DNA of 64,000 nucleotides from Pseudoalteromonas sp. XMcav2-N (lineage in GTDB: Bacteria; Pseudomonadota; Gammaproteobacteria; Enterobacterales; Alteromonadaceae). Positions 6,114 to 14,200 of the stretch are shown here, in pieces (position 1 is the stretch's first letter; the number at the start of each line of letters is the position of its first letter). The translations under genes and the position numbers were made by a program. The notes under the pieces are model-generated. The model saw nothing but the letters and a program-made list of their open reading frames with translations. It was not told the origin of the DNA and ran no database searches. The stretch spans positions 1 through 64,000 of the forward strand of contig NZ_JAMXSF010000022.1 in NCBI RefSeq assembly GCF_024124545.1. Direction: 5' to 3'.

Positions 6114-7586
6114 TTATCTGTTAAAAATTCCCCTCATCGGGCCTAACAAATTATTAGGGTCAAACCAGTTTTTCAGTAGCTTCAGTAAAAACCACTTTTT
6201 GTGATAATGTTTTTTCCAGTCTCTTGAGCTCATGGGAATGGCGCCAACCGGATATTGGAAGCCACCCAGCTCTCGTGCTCCTTCGTAAATGCTTCTGTTG
6301 GCCTGAGTGAGCTGCTCAACACGCTCGGGTGTCGGCGGAATAGCGGTACGCATCAAAGAAAAGTAAACGAACTTTTCTTCTTCTGGTACGCTGAAAAACA
6401 GGCTACTGAAGGCACTTCTCTGTTGCATCGACATGAGTACCGGCCCGGCTACATCATTGGCAGGTGTATTTGCTAATGTGTCCTGAATAAACGCGTGTGC
6501 TTTAGAAGCGGGTATTAACAAAGGACACCAGGGGTGAGGTAAAGTCCAGAGTCCGGCTGCTTTTAACTGTTCTACCACTGGGGCTAAACGGTTCAAAAAA
6601 GTAAAATAGGGGAGATCCTGAATAACTTCGGCTCCGGGCACAAAATTTAAGCCATCAAGCAGTTCGGCATCTACAGGTGGCGTATCGGGCTCAAAGTACT
6701 TAGCCAGCTGCATTACATAACGCCAGCCTCCGGCAGGATCCGGCTCTGCACCACCCTGAACGCCATCAAAAACCCCTTCATCTAAAAGGCGCTGGTTGTC
6801 GTTTAAGTAGTGTTCAAGATTATCGTACACCAGCTGATATGCTCTGACCGTACTGGGTGTTGGCTCAAGATCAAAGCTTGCTTCTACGATAATTCCGAGC
6901 TGACCTAAACCAGCTTTCATGGAGTGGAATAGCAGGCTGTTTTGATACGGTGAGCAGTCAAGCAAGCGGCCGTCACCGGTGACCACTTTAAGGTGGCAGA
7001 TATTGTCTGCCATACAGCCGTGTTTATAAGACTGCGCACCCAATCCACCGACAGCAATGGTGCCGCCAACACTCAAGTCAATAAAGTCAGTGATGATGGG
7101 GAGTCCCAGGTTTTGAGGCACTGTGGTTGCCAGTAGCTCGCTCCAGCGAGCACCTGCCTGAGCAGTAATTTGCTGGTTATGAACGTCATAGACTTCAGCC
7201 AGTGAAACCATGTCTATCACCACGCCGCCCTGGGTTTGTGTTTCGCCGTTGGTCGAATACCCTTGCCCTTTTACCGCAATTTTTACGTTATGCTGATTGG
7301 CAAATGTAACCATATTGACGATATCTTGGTAGGTGGCGGGCTTTAAAATCGCGCGTGAGACATATTGATGAATATGACCAAAATCATCAGCGGCCTCAGT
7401 CAGGCTGGTTTCATCGGTGATGAGTTCGCCGTCGAACACAGGAAAGTTGTCGGCAAACGCCTCGGGTGATAAGTTGAGTAAATCGCGCTCGCTCGCCCAG
7501 CTTTGGCTTTGCAGGTTAAACCCAACAACCAGGCTACCCATGCCTATTTTTTTTATAAAATCTCTTCGAGATGACTTGTGATTCAT
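6114..7586 (-). CDS. Tat-exported FAD-binding oxidoreductase, cytokinin-dehydrogenase-like
   Basis: The 490-aa protein begins with a twin-arginine signal (SSRRDFIKK, then a hydrophobic stretch ending near SWA), so a folded flavoprotein is probably exported. Residues about 75-245 are a PCMH-type FAD domain (FAD_binding_4): KGQGYSTNGE, then GGTIAVGGLGAQSYKHG, then TGDGRLLDCS and GLGQLGIIVEA. The C-terminal half resembles the substrate cap of cytokinin dehydrogenases (YPVGAIPMSS). In those enzymes the GHS motif carries the His that links FAD covalently. Here the aligned residue is Tyr110 (GYS), so that linkage should be absent. The true substrate is unknown. AGGAGG lies ideally upstream of ATG 7586. 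It is monocistronic with its own terminator. Confidence 0.75.
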   Translation of the reverse strand: MNHKSSRRDFIKKIGMGSLVVGFNLQSQSWASERDLLNLSPEAFADNFPVFDGELITDETSLTEAADDFGHIHQYVSRAILKPATYQDIVNMVTFANQHNVKIAVKGQGYSTNGETQTQGGVVIDMVSLAEVYDVHNQQITAQAGARWSELLATTVPQNLGLPIITDFIDLSVGGTIAVGGLGAQSYKHGCMADNICHLKVVTGDGRLLDCSPYQNSLLFHSMKAGLGQLGIIVEASFDLEPTPSTVRAYQLVYDNLEHYLNDNQRLLDEGVFDGVQGGAEPDPAGGWRYVMQLAKYFEPDTPPVDAELLDGLNFVPGAEVIQDLPYFTFLNRLAPVVEQLKAAGLWTLPHPWCPLLIPASKAHAFIQDTLANTPANDVAGPVLMSMQQRSAFSSLFFSVPEEEKFVYFSLMRTAIPPTPERVEQLTQANRSIYEGARELGGFQYPVGAIPMSSRDWKKHYHKKWFLLKLLKNWFDPNNLLGPMRGIFNR

Positions 7587-8395
7587 GCATCCTCCTAATA
7601 TTACTGAAGTAAAAAGCAGTAAGAATAAAATGTGATTGGATCAGAAAATGCGTTTTAAAGGCAAATTCGTATTCCGTTTTTATTATCTTGATGTTCACGT
7701 TACCGCTAATGTAAACGTCTCTGTCCCTGAAAAAGCGTGTTAGTCAGCACGCTAAGCTTCATACCATGATCAGCTAAAGCGACCTCGTTTTGAGCTGGGT
7801 ATGTTGGCGTCTTTATTGGTGTTGTATCTAAACTCAGGTAAAACCCTATTAAAATTTTATTAACCTTATACTTTATGGCTAATTGCTATAAATAAAGGGG
7901 CTGGCAGAGATAGTATCATAATGAATGATACATAAATGCTACACTTTTTTAACCTCAAAGTGAAAGGATTTATCGAAGAGGCGATAAGATATCTTAGTTC
8001 ATTCTTTTGTCTTAGAATACAGGCAGGTAGACCGACACCACTGTTTGCTAATTTAAGTAAAAAGCCGCATTGATGTCTTTATTAGTTTACCGGGAATACC
8101 CCGAAGATTTTACGGTTATTTGGGGTTTATGTGTAAGCTGTCCAAAGGTGAGCGTGCTGCATTGCAAAACAACGAGGTGAGCCGAATAAAACGTATGGCT
8201 TAAAAGGGTTTATAGATAGAATTTTGGCGTGCCCGAGCGTTACATAATGCAAAAGGAGTAAGCAAAATAATCCTGGTTTCAATCCCTTTAAAAGCCCAGA
8301 CTATTTGCCTGAGCTTGGGGTAGTAAAGTACGTTGCCCGATAGCCTGAAGCGCTTGTTTTGCCTGTCGGTTTGCAGCGAATAATCTAAAAGCGTG
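7587..8395. other. Long intergenic region
   Basis: This roughly 800-base gap carries the ribosome site and presumably the promoter of the oxidoreductase gene at its left end and the downstream region of the ABC gene at its right end. I see AT-rich sequence and a weak CCCC/GGGG stem near 8097-8127. I found no convincing gene, RNA or repeat. Confidence 0.5.
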
Positions 8396-10189
8396 CTACA
8401 CAACCGCATCGATAACGTCGGCAGGTTTACCATCTCTGATTATTTTGCCGTCTTTAATCTCTATAATGCGGTCCATCATGGCGAGCACATCATAAGAATG
8501 CGCAACAGAAATGACGGTTTTGCCTTTCATCAGCGTTTTAAGTGAGCGGATAAACTCGGCTTTTAAGGCCGGGTCCAGGGCACTGGTTGCCTCATCCAGT
8601 AACAGTATTTTCTTATCTCTTAATATCGCTCTGGCCAGCGCCAGCCGTTGTCGCTGGCCGCCAGAAAGTTGTCCGCCGTTTTCACCAATAAACGCACTTA
8701 ACCCCTTACGGCCGCGAGCGTCTGTGTATGCTTCAACAAATTCCAGGGCATTGGCCTGTTCAAGCGCGTGTCTGACCGACGCCCGGCTTACGTTATTTAA
8801 ACCAAATGCGACGTTTTCATAAATGCTCTGATTAAACAGGCCAATATCCTGATTTAAAAAGCTGATCTCGCCACAGATCTGATCTGTGGGGTAATCTTCT
8901 ATATTCTTGCCATCAATGTAAATTGCCCCTTCTTCAATTTCGTCAATGCCGGCAAGCATATTCAGCAGCGACGACTTTCCTGCTCCTGACGGGCCTATGA
9001 TCCCCACCTTTTCGCCGGCTTTGATTTTTAACGACAGATCGGTGAACAGGGACGCTTTGTTTTCATACGCAAATTCGACGTTTTTAAAGGTGATTTTTCC
9101 TCTGCACACATTGAATTTGCCTGCGTCTTCAATGGGTTCAATATCTTCCAGAAACTCGTTAATCACTTCTCTGCCCACGGTAACCTGACCCCAGGAAACA
9201 AAAAAGGCGTCAAACTCTTCCTGGCACCATTCCGAGAGCGAAATAACCCGATAGACCAGGGCCAGCACCATAGAAAACTCGCCAACGGAGATGCTGCCAT
9301 TGAGCCAAAGCTGTAAACACAGAGCCCCTGTGCCCACAATCAAAGTACCATTTAGCAGGCCAACCACAGAGGCAAAATGAGAGAAAACACGAAATTCTTT
9401 TGCCACCACTCTGCGGTGTCGGGTCGCCCATTTCTCAGCAAACTGTTGCTCGTATTCGCTGCCGGAGAGCATTTTTACCGTTCTGATCCGGGCAAAGCGT
9501 TCAGTCAATTTTCCGGTGATCTGTGCACAGCTTTCGGCTTCCAGCCGGTTGGTGGTTTTGGCGTTGGGGATCCACTGCCCGAGCAGCATAGCCAGAAACA
9601 GGCCTGTCCAGATAAGGAATGGCAGCGTCAGCCAGCCATCTATGTTGCCGACGTAAAACAGCAGCGCGCCCAAAAATGCCAGTAAAAATCCGGCAAAGCC
9701 ACAGAACTGCAACACCACATCAATGATGGCTTCGGAGGTATCCACAATCACAATGGCTGTGGAGCCCGGGTCGTCTTCTTCGTGATAACTGGCAGGCGAT
9801 GCTATTAAAGTGCGATACAGTTTTACAATGGTGTTTTTTTGCAGGTTAGGCCCAAGCAGCTGATGAAACACCAGGTTCTTAACCAGGGTGAGTGCGGGGA
9901 TCACAACGGCAATGGCCACGGCGAACAATGCCAGCTGGTATCCTTTATTGTTCAGTTGTGTTTTGTCACCGGAGGTATCCAGCCAGTCGACCAGCTCACC
10001 CAGAAAGTCAAAGGTCACAATTTGCAATAAGCCGCCCAGCAAAGAAATGATAAATGCAACGGCTATCCAACCAGAAAACTCTTTGGCGCACTGGCGGATA
10101 AACGAAAGATTGTGTTCGGCCTCATGCAACTGGCTGTCGAATGTGTCTTTGTGGCCTATTTTTTCAAATAGCGTAAATAGTGGCTTCAT
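8396..10189 (-). CDS. ABC exporter, fused membrane and ATPase domains
   Basis: A half-size exporter of the MsbA/multidrug type that would work as a homodimer in the inner membrane. The N-terminal half has about six membrane segments (for example AVAFIISLLGGLLQIVTF and LALFAVAIAVVIPALTL). The C-terminal ATPase has Walker A GPSGAGKS, a Q-loop (SFLNQD), signature LSGGQRQR, Walker B ILLLDEATSALD and H-loop VAHS. I prefer ATG 10189 (MKPLFTLFEKIG): the longer frame begins at TTG 10270 inside the terminator hairpin of speDE. It lies 67 bases or more downstream of speE and is separated from it by that hairpin, so it is probably its own unit. The substrate is not predictable. Confidence 0.85.
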   Translation of the reverse strand: MKPLFTLFEKIGHKDTFDSQLHEAEHNLSFIRQCAKEFSGWIAVAFIISLLGGLLQIVTFDFLGELVDWLDTSGDKTQLNNKGYQLALFAVAIAVVIPALTLVKNLVFHQLLGPNLQKNTIVKLYRTLIASPASYHEEDDPGSTAIVIVDTSEAIIDVVLQFCGFAGFLLAFLGALLFYVGNIDGWLTLPFLIWTGLFLAMLLGQWIPNAKTTNRLEAESCAQITGKLTERFARIRTVKMLSGSEYEQQFAEKWATRHRRVVAKEFRVFSHFASVVGLLNGTLIVGTGALCLQLWLNGSISVGEFSMVLALVYRVISLSEWCQEEFDAFFVSWGQVTVGREVINEFLEDIEPIEDAGKFNVCRGKITFKNVEFAYENKASLFTDLSLKIKAGEKVGIIGPSGAGKSSLLNMLAGIDEIEEGAIYIDGKNIEDYPTDQICGEISFLNQDIGLFNQSIYENVAFGLNNVSRASVRHALEQANALEFVEAYTDARGRKGLSAFIGENGGQLSGGQRQRLALARAILRDKKILLLDEATSALDPALKAEFIRSLKTLMKGKTVISVAHSYDVLAMMDRIIEIKDGKIIRDGKPADVIDAVV

Positions 10190-10256
10190 CGCTTTATGTG
10201 GCACCCGCACGTATCTGGTTGCGCTCCGGCTGTTTGGCCAGAGCCAGTAATAAACA

Positions 10257-10293
10257 AGCCACTGAGACAACGATGCTGGTCGTTTCAGTGGCT
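10257..10293 (-). terminator. Hairpin after speE
   Basis: AGCCACTGA (10257-10265) pairs perfectly with TCAGTGGCT (10285-10293). On the minus strand it is followed by TGTTTATT. It lies 44 bases past the speE stop and separates speDE from the ABC gene. Confidence 0.55.
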
Positions 10294-10336
10294 CTGACTT
10301 GTATACTAATCTGCCTTTATGTCAGCAGAGTAAGCG

Positions 10337-11299
10337 CTAGTCGTCGTCTTCATTCTGGTTAGAGGTTTCTGGCGTATAGTCATCCCAGTCGCCAGCGGCA
10401 GGCATCGACAGTTCATCCACGTTCTCACAGTTTACGGCCTGGTTGACGTAATCCCGCATATCTTTAGATAAGAAGAAGGCGCCAAAGTGTGCTTCCGGCG
10501 AGTAGTATTTTGTTTGAATATCGGCCTGATTAAAGCGTGTTTCGAGTTCAGCGAGCGACAGTGTGTTGATGGTGCCGCTGCGCGTTGCCCAGATAAACGC
10601 ATGGGAGCCGCCAAAATAGTCGTAACATCCGCCCATATAGATGCCAGCCGGATTGTTAAACGCCTGAGTTAAACGAGATACCATCGACTGCATCATATAG
10701 GGCTCAAAATAAGGCGTACCACCTTGTGCCACTAAAATGCCGTCAGCTTTTAGTGCGGTTAAGCAGTTACCAAAAAAGGATTGGGTGAACAGGGTTTCCG
10801 ACGCACCGCCATCCGGGTCAGCTGCATCCAGGATGATCAGGTCGAAACAGTCACTGTACTGAGAGATGATGTCGGCGCCATCACCAATGCGCAGTACAAA
10901 TCTGGGATCGTCAAATGCGCCGTTGTTAATTTCTGGCAAGTACTTGCGGCTTAGTTGAATAATTTGCTCATCAATATCCACCATGACCACGTTTTCTACG
11001 CTCTGGTGTTTTAATACTTCGCGGGCACTGCCGCCATCGCCACCGCCAACGATCAATACGTTCTTGACCTGACCATGAAAGAGGATAGGCACATGTGCCA
11101 TCATCTCATGATAAATGTGCTCCCCTTTGGTGGTGACCTGGATCCCATCGTCTATGCGCATTACTTTACCCAGGTGGCGGGTTTCAAAAATGCTGACATC
11201 CTGGAACTCGGTTTCTACATCTACCAAATCTTTTTCTGAACGAAGTGCAATGTGAACGCCACTTGTCATTTGCTCATAATGCCAATTAATCTTAGTCAT
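10337..11299 (-). CDS. speE: Spermidine synthase (polyamine aminopropyltransferase)
   Basis: Transfers an aminopropyl group from decarboxylated S-adenosylmethionine to putrescine. The 320-aa protein has the N-terminal beta domain (IFETRHLGKVMRIDDGIQ), the IYHEMMAHVPI segment, the nucleotide-binding VGGGDGGSAREVLKH and VDIDEQIIQLSRKYLP. The usual DSTDPVGP-type catalytic loop reads LDAADPDGGASETLF, an unusual variant that keeps the Asp. The acidic C-terminal tail (NQNEDDD) is longer than in E. coli SpeE. It lies 18 bases downstream of speD on the same strand, so decarboxylated SAM is made and used by one operon. Confidence 0.88.
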   Translation of the reverse strand: MTKINWHYEQMTSGVHIALRSEKDLVDVETEFQDVSIFETRHLGKVMRIDDGIQVTTKGEHIYHEMMAHVPILFHGQVKNVLIVGGGDGGSAREVLKHQSVENVVMVDIDEQIIQLSRKYLPEINNGAFDDPRFVLRIGDGADIISQYSDCFDLIILDAADPDGGASETLFTQSFFGNCLTALKADGILVAQGGTPYFEPYMMQSMVSRLTQAFNNPAGIYMGGCYDYFGGSHAFIWATRSGTINTLSLAELETRFNQADIQTKYYSPEAHFGAFFLSKDMRDYVNQAVNCENVDELSMPAAGDWDDYTPETSNQNEDDD

Positions 11300-11317
11300 G
11301 TGCGTGAATACTCCGTT

Positions 11318-11755
11318 TTATGCGGTTTTTTGCGTTGCGTGTAACTGGTTATGTAAAAGCGGCTGGAATTCTCCGGCCTGGCTGACAGAGCCACCTCGTG
11401 TGAGGGTGTTCACCACCATCCTGCCTGGTTGAAAACACTGTTCTATCACAGCCAGGCACAGCTCAGGCTGTGCATCACCACACATAAAAATGTCCATGGC
11501 AGCGAAGTTATATTCTGGCCAGGTGTGGATAGAAATATGGCTTTCAGCCAGAATGATCATGCCCGACACACCGCCATTGGTTTCAAATGGGTGCAAATGG
11601 GTTTTCAAAATGGTGGCGTTTGCTGCGTTGGCACATTCAATCATCATCTCTTCTATGTGCTGCTCACCGATGAGGTTAGAGGCATCAAAAATATCGACAA
11701 TAATGTGCTGGCCCAGTGGGTGAACAAGCTGTGTTGTGGATGCGGGTTTAGTCAT
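11318..11755 (-). CDS. speD: S-adenosylmethionine decarboxylase proenzyme
   Basis: Makes decarboxylated SAM for spermidine synthesis and uses a self-generated pyruvoyl group. I choose ATG 11755 (MTKPASTTQLVHPLGQH), giving 145 aa, the usual size of the short prokaryotic class; the open frame extending to 11932 adds an unrelated N-terminus. The signature LAESHISIHTWPEY is present. Self-cleavage is expected between Glu71 and Ser72, with His77 and Cys92 as the processing and proton-donor residues. A possible GAG ribosome site lies 8-10 bases upstream. First gene of the speD-speE operon. Confidence 0.88.
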   Translation of the reverse strand: MTKPASTTQLVHPLGQHIIVDIFDASNLIGEQHIEEMMIECANAANATILKTHLHPFETNGGVSGMIILAESHISIHTWPEYNFAAMDIFMCGDAQPELCLAVIEQCFQPGRMVVNTLTRGGSVSQAGEFQPLLHNQLHATQKTA

Positions 11756-12249
11756 GCTTTTACTCAGTGTTCGGTTGTCAGGGTGATCAGGTAGCCGGTT
11801 TTGTGCATGTTGCTTACTGGCGCAGGTAAACCTGACGACCAAAAACACAGACAAAGTGACACGCTCTGGCTCTCCCTTTTTGAATACGGATATTCCAGCA
11901 CTGAAATGTGCAACGAGTGTGGAGTCGGGCATTGATGCTAAGACTGGCGGCTCGGTACGCGGCAGGTGGTGATTGCTGCTATTATGAAAAACACAACAGG
12001 CTCAGATGCTTGTGACTTCACAAACGCAGCAGGTTGCACCAATATAGAAGCTAAAAAATGATATACGGGTGTGTGATGAGGGTGGACACACAACGGCCGT
12101 TTAGCCTTTTGGGGTGGAGCTGTAAATCGAATCTCTAAGTAAGTCCGAGTTCATGCAACTGGTGGTACTCGAACAGTCCATGTAAATTTCTATTAGGCCA
12201 GAGGAAAGCTTTCAATTAGTAAATATATAAGAAAAAAGGGTTGCATTTC
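11756..12249. other. Divergent intergenic region between speD and the 12250 gene
   Basis: About 490 bases. The left part should hold the speD promoter, and AAAAAAGGG at 12232-12240 is the ribosome site of the lipoprotein gene. I see no conserved RNA or complete repeat here. A short GTGGACACACA at 12083 recalls the REP core only loosely. Confidence 0.4.
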
Positions 12250-12762
12250 ATGAGGTGTATAGTCGTTGTCATTTTTTTAAGTTTGACTGTCGCATGCCAG
12301 CGGTATACAGATACTTTTCGTTATATTTCTTTGGAAGGGAACGAAAAAGTTGTTGAGGTAGCGAGCGGGATTATCAAAAACCCAAAGGTTAAGCTTGAGA
12401 AAGAGATCGTTCTATCTTATAAGCTTGAAAGGGATAAATACAATATTGTCTTCACGATTGACAGTAGTGGATTAATGCCAAACATTATTGTGTATTCTGA
12501 AGGGAGACTAGAGCAAATAGCGCCTAAAATTGTTCCAAAAAGATTTAGAAAAAATAACAAAAATAGTATTCCTCAATGCAATCTTAGTTACATTGTTCGC
12601 GGTGGGACCGCTTTTCAAATTGTAGTGCCAACATGCTTTGACTTTAGTGGTGGTAACTTTATTTCTTTTGACGTCTTAATTGACTCAGAAGTCGTTGGCA
12701 AAGAAGATCTTAAGTTTATTTTGAGAGCAGCAGGAGAATATGAAACTGTTGATGGGATTTAG
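12250..12762 (+). CDS. Predicted lipoprotein of unknown function
   Basis: ATG 12250 is chosen over the in-frame TTG 12241 because the AAGGG at 12236-12240 then has 9-nt spacing. The N-terminus (MRCIVVVIFLSLTVAC) ends in a good lipobox, so the mature protein should be acylated at Cys. The mature chain of about 155 aa is beta-rich with two further Cys (PQCNLS, VPTCFD). No family is recognised. The base composition is AT-rich like the 1-6 kb region, suggesting acquired DNA. Confidence 0.6.
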   Translation: MRCIVVVIFLSLTVACQRYTDTFRYISLEGNEKVVEVASGIIKNPKVKLEKEIVLSYKLERDKYNIVFTIDSSGLMPNIIVYSEGRLEQIAPKIVPKRFRKNNKNSIPQCNLSYIVRGGTAFQIVVPTCFDFSGGNFISFDVLIDSEVVGKEDLKFILRAAGEYETVDGI

Positions 12763-12898
12763 TTGGCTAGGGTAGTTAAGTTGGTACCCATTCAGAACGA
12801 GTGTGAGTCTGGCGCCAGGCTTTTATACTAAGTGCTCGATGACTGATGCAAAGGAGTTCTGTAATTGAACGTGTTTATTAAAATATTGGCGGGGAAGT

Positions 12899-13366
12899 AT
12901 GAGACGTAGGTCATTTTTACTACTTCTTTTTGTCTTTAGCGCTGTGGTCAGGTCCGCAGAGTTCGAAAATACAGGGCCTCACGGCTTTCATGAGGATATT
13001 GTAAGTATCACCATGAATGCTCAGGATGGCGCGGCTTATACGGTAAGAAAAAATACCCATCACACTTTGGCGTCAATTCAGGTTGAAACTCAGGACCAGT
13101 TTTTATCAATAAAAAATGCCTGTTTTAAAAAGATCTTCTTTCCGGCGCTTCAGTCGATGAAAGTATCACGGGAATATAATGAGCAGAGTCAAAAACATGA
13201 TTTGGTGCTTGTTTCTGTCAACTTTGGTTATTTTGGTGATACAGCGGATGCCCTTTCAGATGACACTAAACTTGAAGACTGGCGACTTAGACTGACGATA
13301 CATAAAACGCACACGAATATTGCGCTTATCCAAGACAAAACTAAGGTGTTTGATTATTGCCGTTGA
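12899..13366 (+). CDS. Small secreted protein of unknown function
   Basis: A 155-aa product with a signal peptide (MRRRSFLLLLFVFSAVVRSAE). The mature part has two Cys (KNACFKK and FDYCR at the extreme C-terminus) that could pair. The ribosome site GGCGGGGA (12888-12895) precedes ATG 12899 by a short gap. It is followed by a bidirectional terminator at 13468-13496. It resembles the orphan exported proteins of the first 6 kb in size and layout, but no REP copy lies beside it. Unrecognised. Confidence 0.55.
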   Translation: MRRRSFLLLLFVFSAVVRSAEFENTGPHGFHEDIVSITMNAQDGAAYTVRKNTHHTLASIQVETQDQFLSIKNACFKKIFFPALQSMKVSREYNEQSQKHDLVLVSVNFGYFGDTADALSDDTKLEDWRLRLTIHKTHTNIALIQDKTKVFDYCR

Positions 13367-13467
13367 AGCGTAAGCCAGGGCCGGTATGAAAATAGCTTGA
13401 AGGGCAGCCACTTAAACTAACGCATCCAATTGACTTCTTATGATGTCTATTCAGGCAATGCAATATT

Positions 13468-13496
13468 AAAAGCCCCGGTATTGTGCGGGGGCTTTT
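13468..13496. terminator. Bidirectional intrinsic terminator
   Basis: AAAAGCCCC (13468-13476) pairs with GGGGCTTTT (13488-13496). A-tract and T-tract flank the stem, so it can serve both the plus-strand secreted-protein gene and the minus-strand peptide gene. Confidence 0.75.
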
Positions 13497-13577
13497 CTGT
13501 ATCTGGTTGTATTTACTGACCAGTGGGCCTAAGTGTGCTGTACTATTTTTGCTGAACGAAAGGGTAAAGTAACCCGA

Positions 13578-13757
13578 TCAGCAAAAGTTGCCCCATCCGC
13601 TCGCATTACAGGTTTGTTGCGGTGGTCCCGGCGGGCCAATGTGGCTAAGGCATGTCCAGGTATTCGCACCGCCCGCAATGGCCGGTGTATTGCTATTTTC
13701 TACTAAGTGCCGTTCAGACAGCGATTTGAGCTTTTTACTGCTTAATTTTAGTTTCAT
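13578..13757 (-). CDS. Putative RiPP precursor peptide with double-glycine leader
   Basis: A 59-residue peptide. The leader MKLKLSSKKLKSLSERH is basic and amphipathic, runs to TPAIAGG (Gly29-Gly30) and is followed by a 29-residue core starting ANTWTCLSHIGPPGPPQQ and ending CNASGWGNFC. The core has Cys36, Cys50 and Cys59 with several Thr and Ser, a pattern suited to thioether or disulfide crosslinking. The MKLKL...LKSLS...TP.IAGG leader style matches small lanthipeptide-like precursors that I associate with Pseudoalteromonas and relatives; that link is from memory of the leader type. AAGGA lies 7 nt upstream of ATG 13757. The gene is bounded downstream by the 13468 terminator. No modification enzyme or transporter is adjacent, so those would have to be elsewhere. 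Confidence 0.72.
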   Translation of the reverse strand: MKLKLSSKKLKSLSERHLVENSNTPAIAGGANTWTCLSHIGPPGPPQQTCNASGWGNFC

Positions 13758-13871
13758 TGTTTTTATCCTTAAATTAATCCTGTGTACTGTTCGTACCCAA
13801 TAACCATAAACGGTTTATGATCGCATTGTCAAATATTGCATACAATATACATTGCATTTTCTCCGTTTTAT

Positions 13872-13882
13872 GGTGGGTGTCC
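13872..13882 (-). repeat. Isolated REP-like arm
   Basis: GGTGGGTGTCC is the exact reverse complement of GGACACCCACC found at 1280-1289 and in related form at 1183 and 3456. No partner arm is visible nearby. Confidence 0.4.
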
Positions 13883-13893
13883 AGGAAAGCTCG

Positions 13894-13919
13894 TAAAAAA
13901 ACCGCCAGTAAAGGCGGTT
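13894..13919 (-). terminator. tRNA-type terminator, copy 1
   Basis: AACCGCC (13900-13906) pairs with GGCGGTT (13913-13919), with a T-run on the minus strand after the stem. The flank TCTTAAAAGCAATGG is shared with copies 2 and 3, but here no tRNA sequence follows. Confidence 0.6.
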
Positions 13920-13971
13920 CTCTTAAAAGCAATGGTGTGTGCACAAGAGTGAGGGACTCGCTTTCGGGCAT

Positions 13972-13998
13972 AAAAAAACCGTCCATATTGAGGCGGTT
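13972..13998 (-). terminator. tRNA-type terminator, copy 2
   Basis: AACCGTCC (13977-13984) with GGCGGTT (13992-13998), imperfect, and a T-run on the minus strand. It follows the truncated tRNA-Ser copy at 14012. Confidence 0.55.
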
Positions 13999-14011
13999 CT
14001 CTTAAAAGCAA

Positions 14012-14122
14012 TGGCGGAGAAGGAGGGATGACAAAATACGTCCTGTATTTTGCCCTGCGGGCCGCACTGAAGTGCGTTCAATTTTGTTCCAGACAAAATT
14101 GTCGAACCCTGGTCGAGGGTTC
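14012..14122 (-). pseudogene. tRNA-Ser pseudo-copy split by a 72-nt palindromic insert
   Basis: TGGCGGAGAAGGAGGGAT (14012-14029) is identical to the CCA-terminal part of the intact tRNA-Ser at 14201-14218. In the intact gene the next bases are TCGAACCCT. Here that string appears at 14102-14110, after 72 extra bases (14030-14101). The insert holds three hairpins: CAAAATAC/GTATTTTG (14032-14052), CGCACT/AGTGCG (14063-14076) and CAATTTTGT/ACAAAATTG (14079-14101). A fourth palindrome, GAACCCT/AGGGTTC, ends at 14122. The remaining tRNA body is not recognisable. Confidence 0.6.
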
Positions 14123-14163
14123 TCACCCGCCTTCTCATTCGTGAACAGGTTTATTTCAGGCAT

Positions 14164-14187
14164 AAAAAAACCGCCGTAAAGGCGGTT
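14164..14187 (-). terminator. Terminator of the tRNA-Ser genes, copy 3
   Basis: AACCGCC (14169-14175) pairs with GGCGGTT (14181-14187), followed on the minus strand by seven Ts. It lies 13 bases after the CCA end of tRNA-Ser(GCU). Confidence 0.75.
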
Positions 14188-14200
14188 CTCTTAAAAGCAA

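Noticed and set aside
8200..8433. 77-aa minus-strand frame overlapping the end of the ABC gene
   Set aside because: No ribosome site, overlap with the well-supported ABC coding end in another frame, and no recognisable protein features.
11756..11932. N-terminal extension of SpeD by 59 residues
   Set aside because: The extension has no family similarity, and ATG 11755 gives the normal proenzyme length.
12865..12909. Short frame reading FIKILAGKYET across the 12899 start codon
   Set aside because: Only 14 codons between stops. The resemblance to the scrap before 4780 is too weak.
13588..13803. 71-aa plus-strand frame over the peptide gene
   Set aside because: It is the complement of the minus-strand precursor gene and has no ribosome site.
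14030..14160. CRISPR-like array in the palindromic region
   Set aside because: The palindromes differ from each other and have no regular spacers or cas genes nearby.
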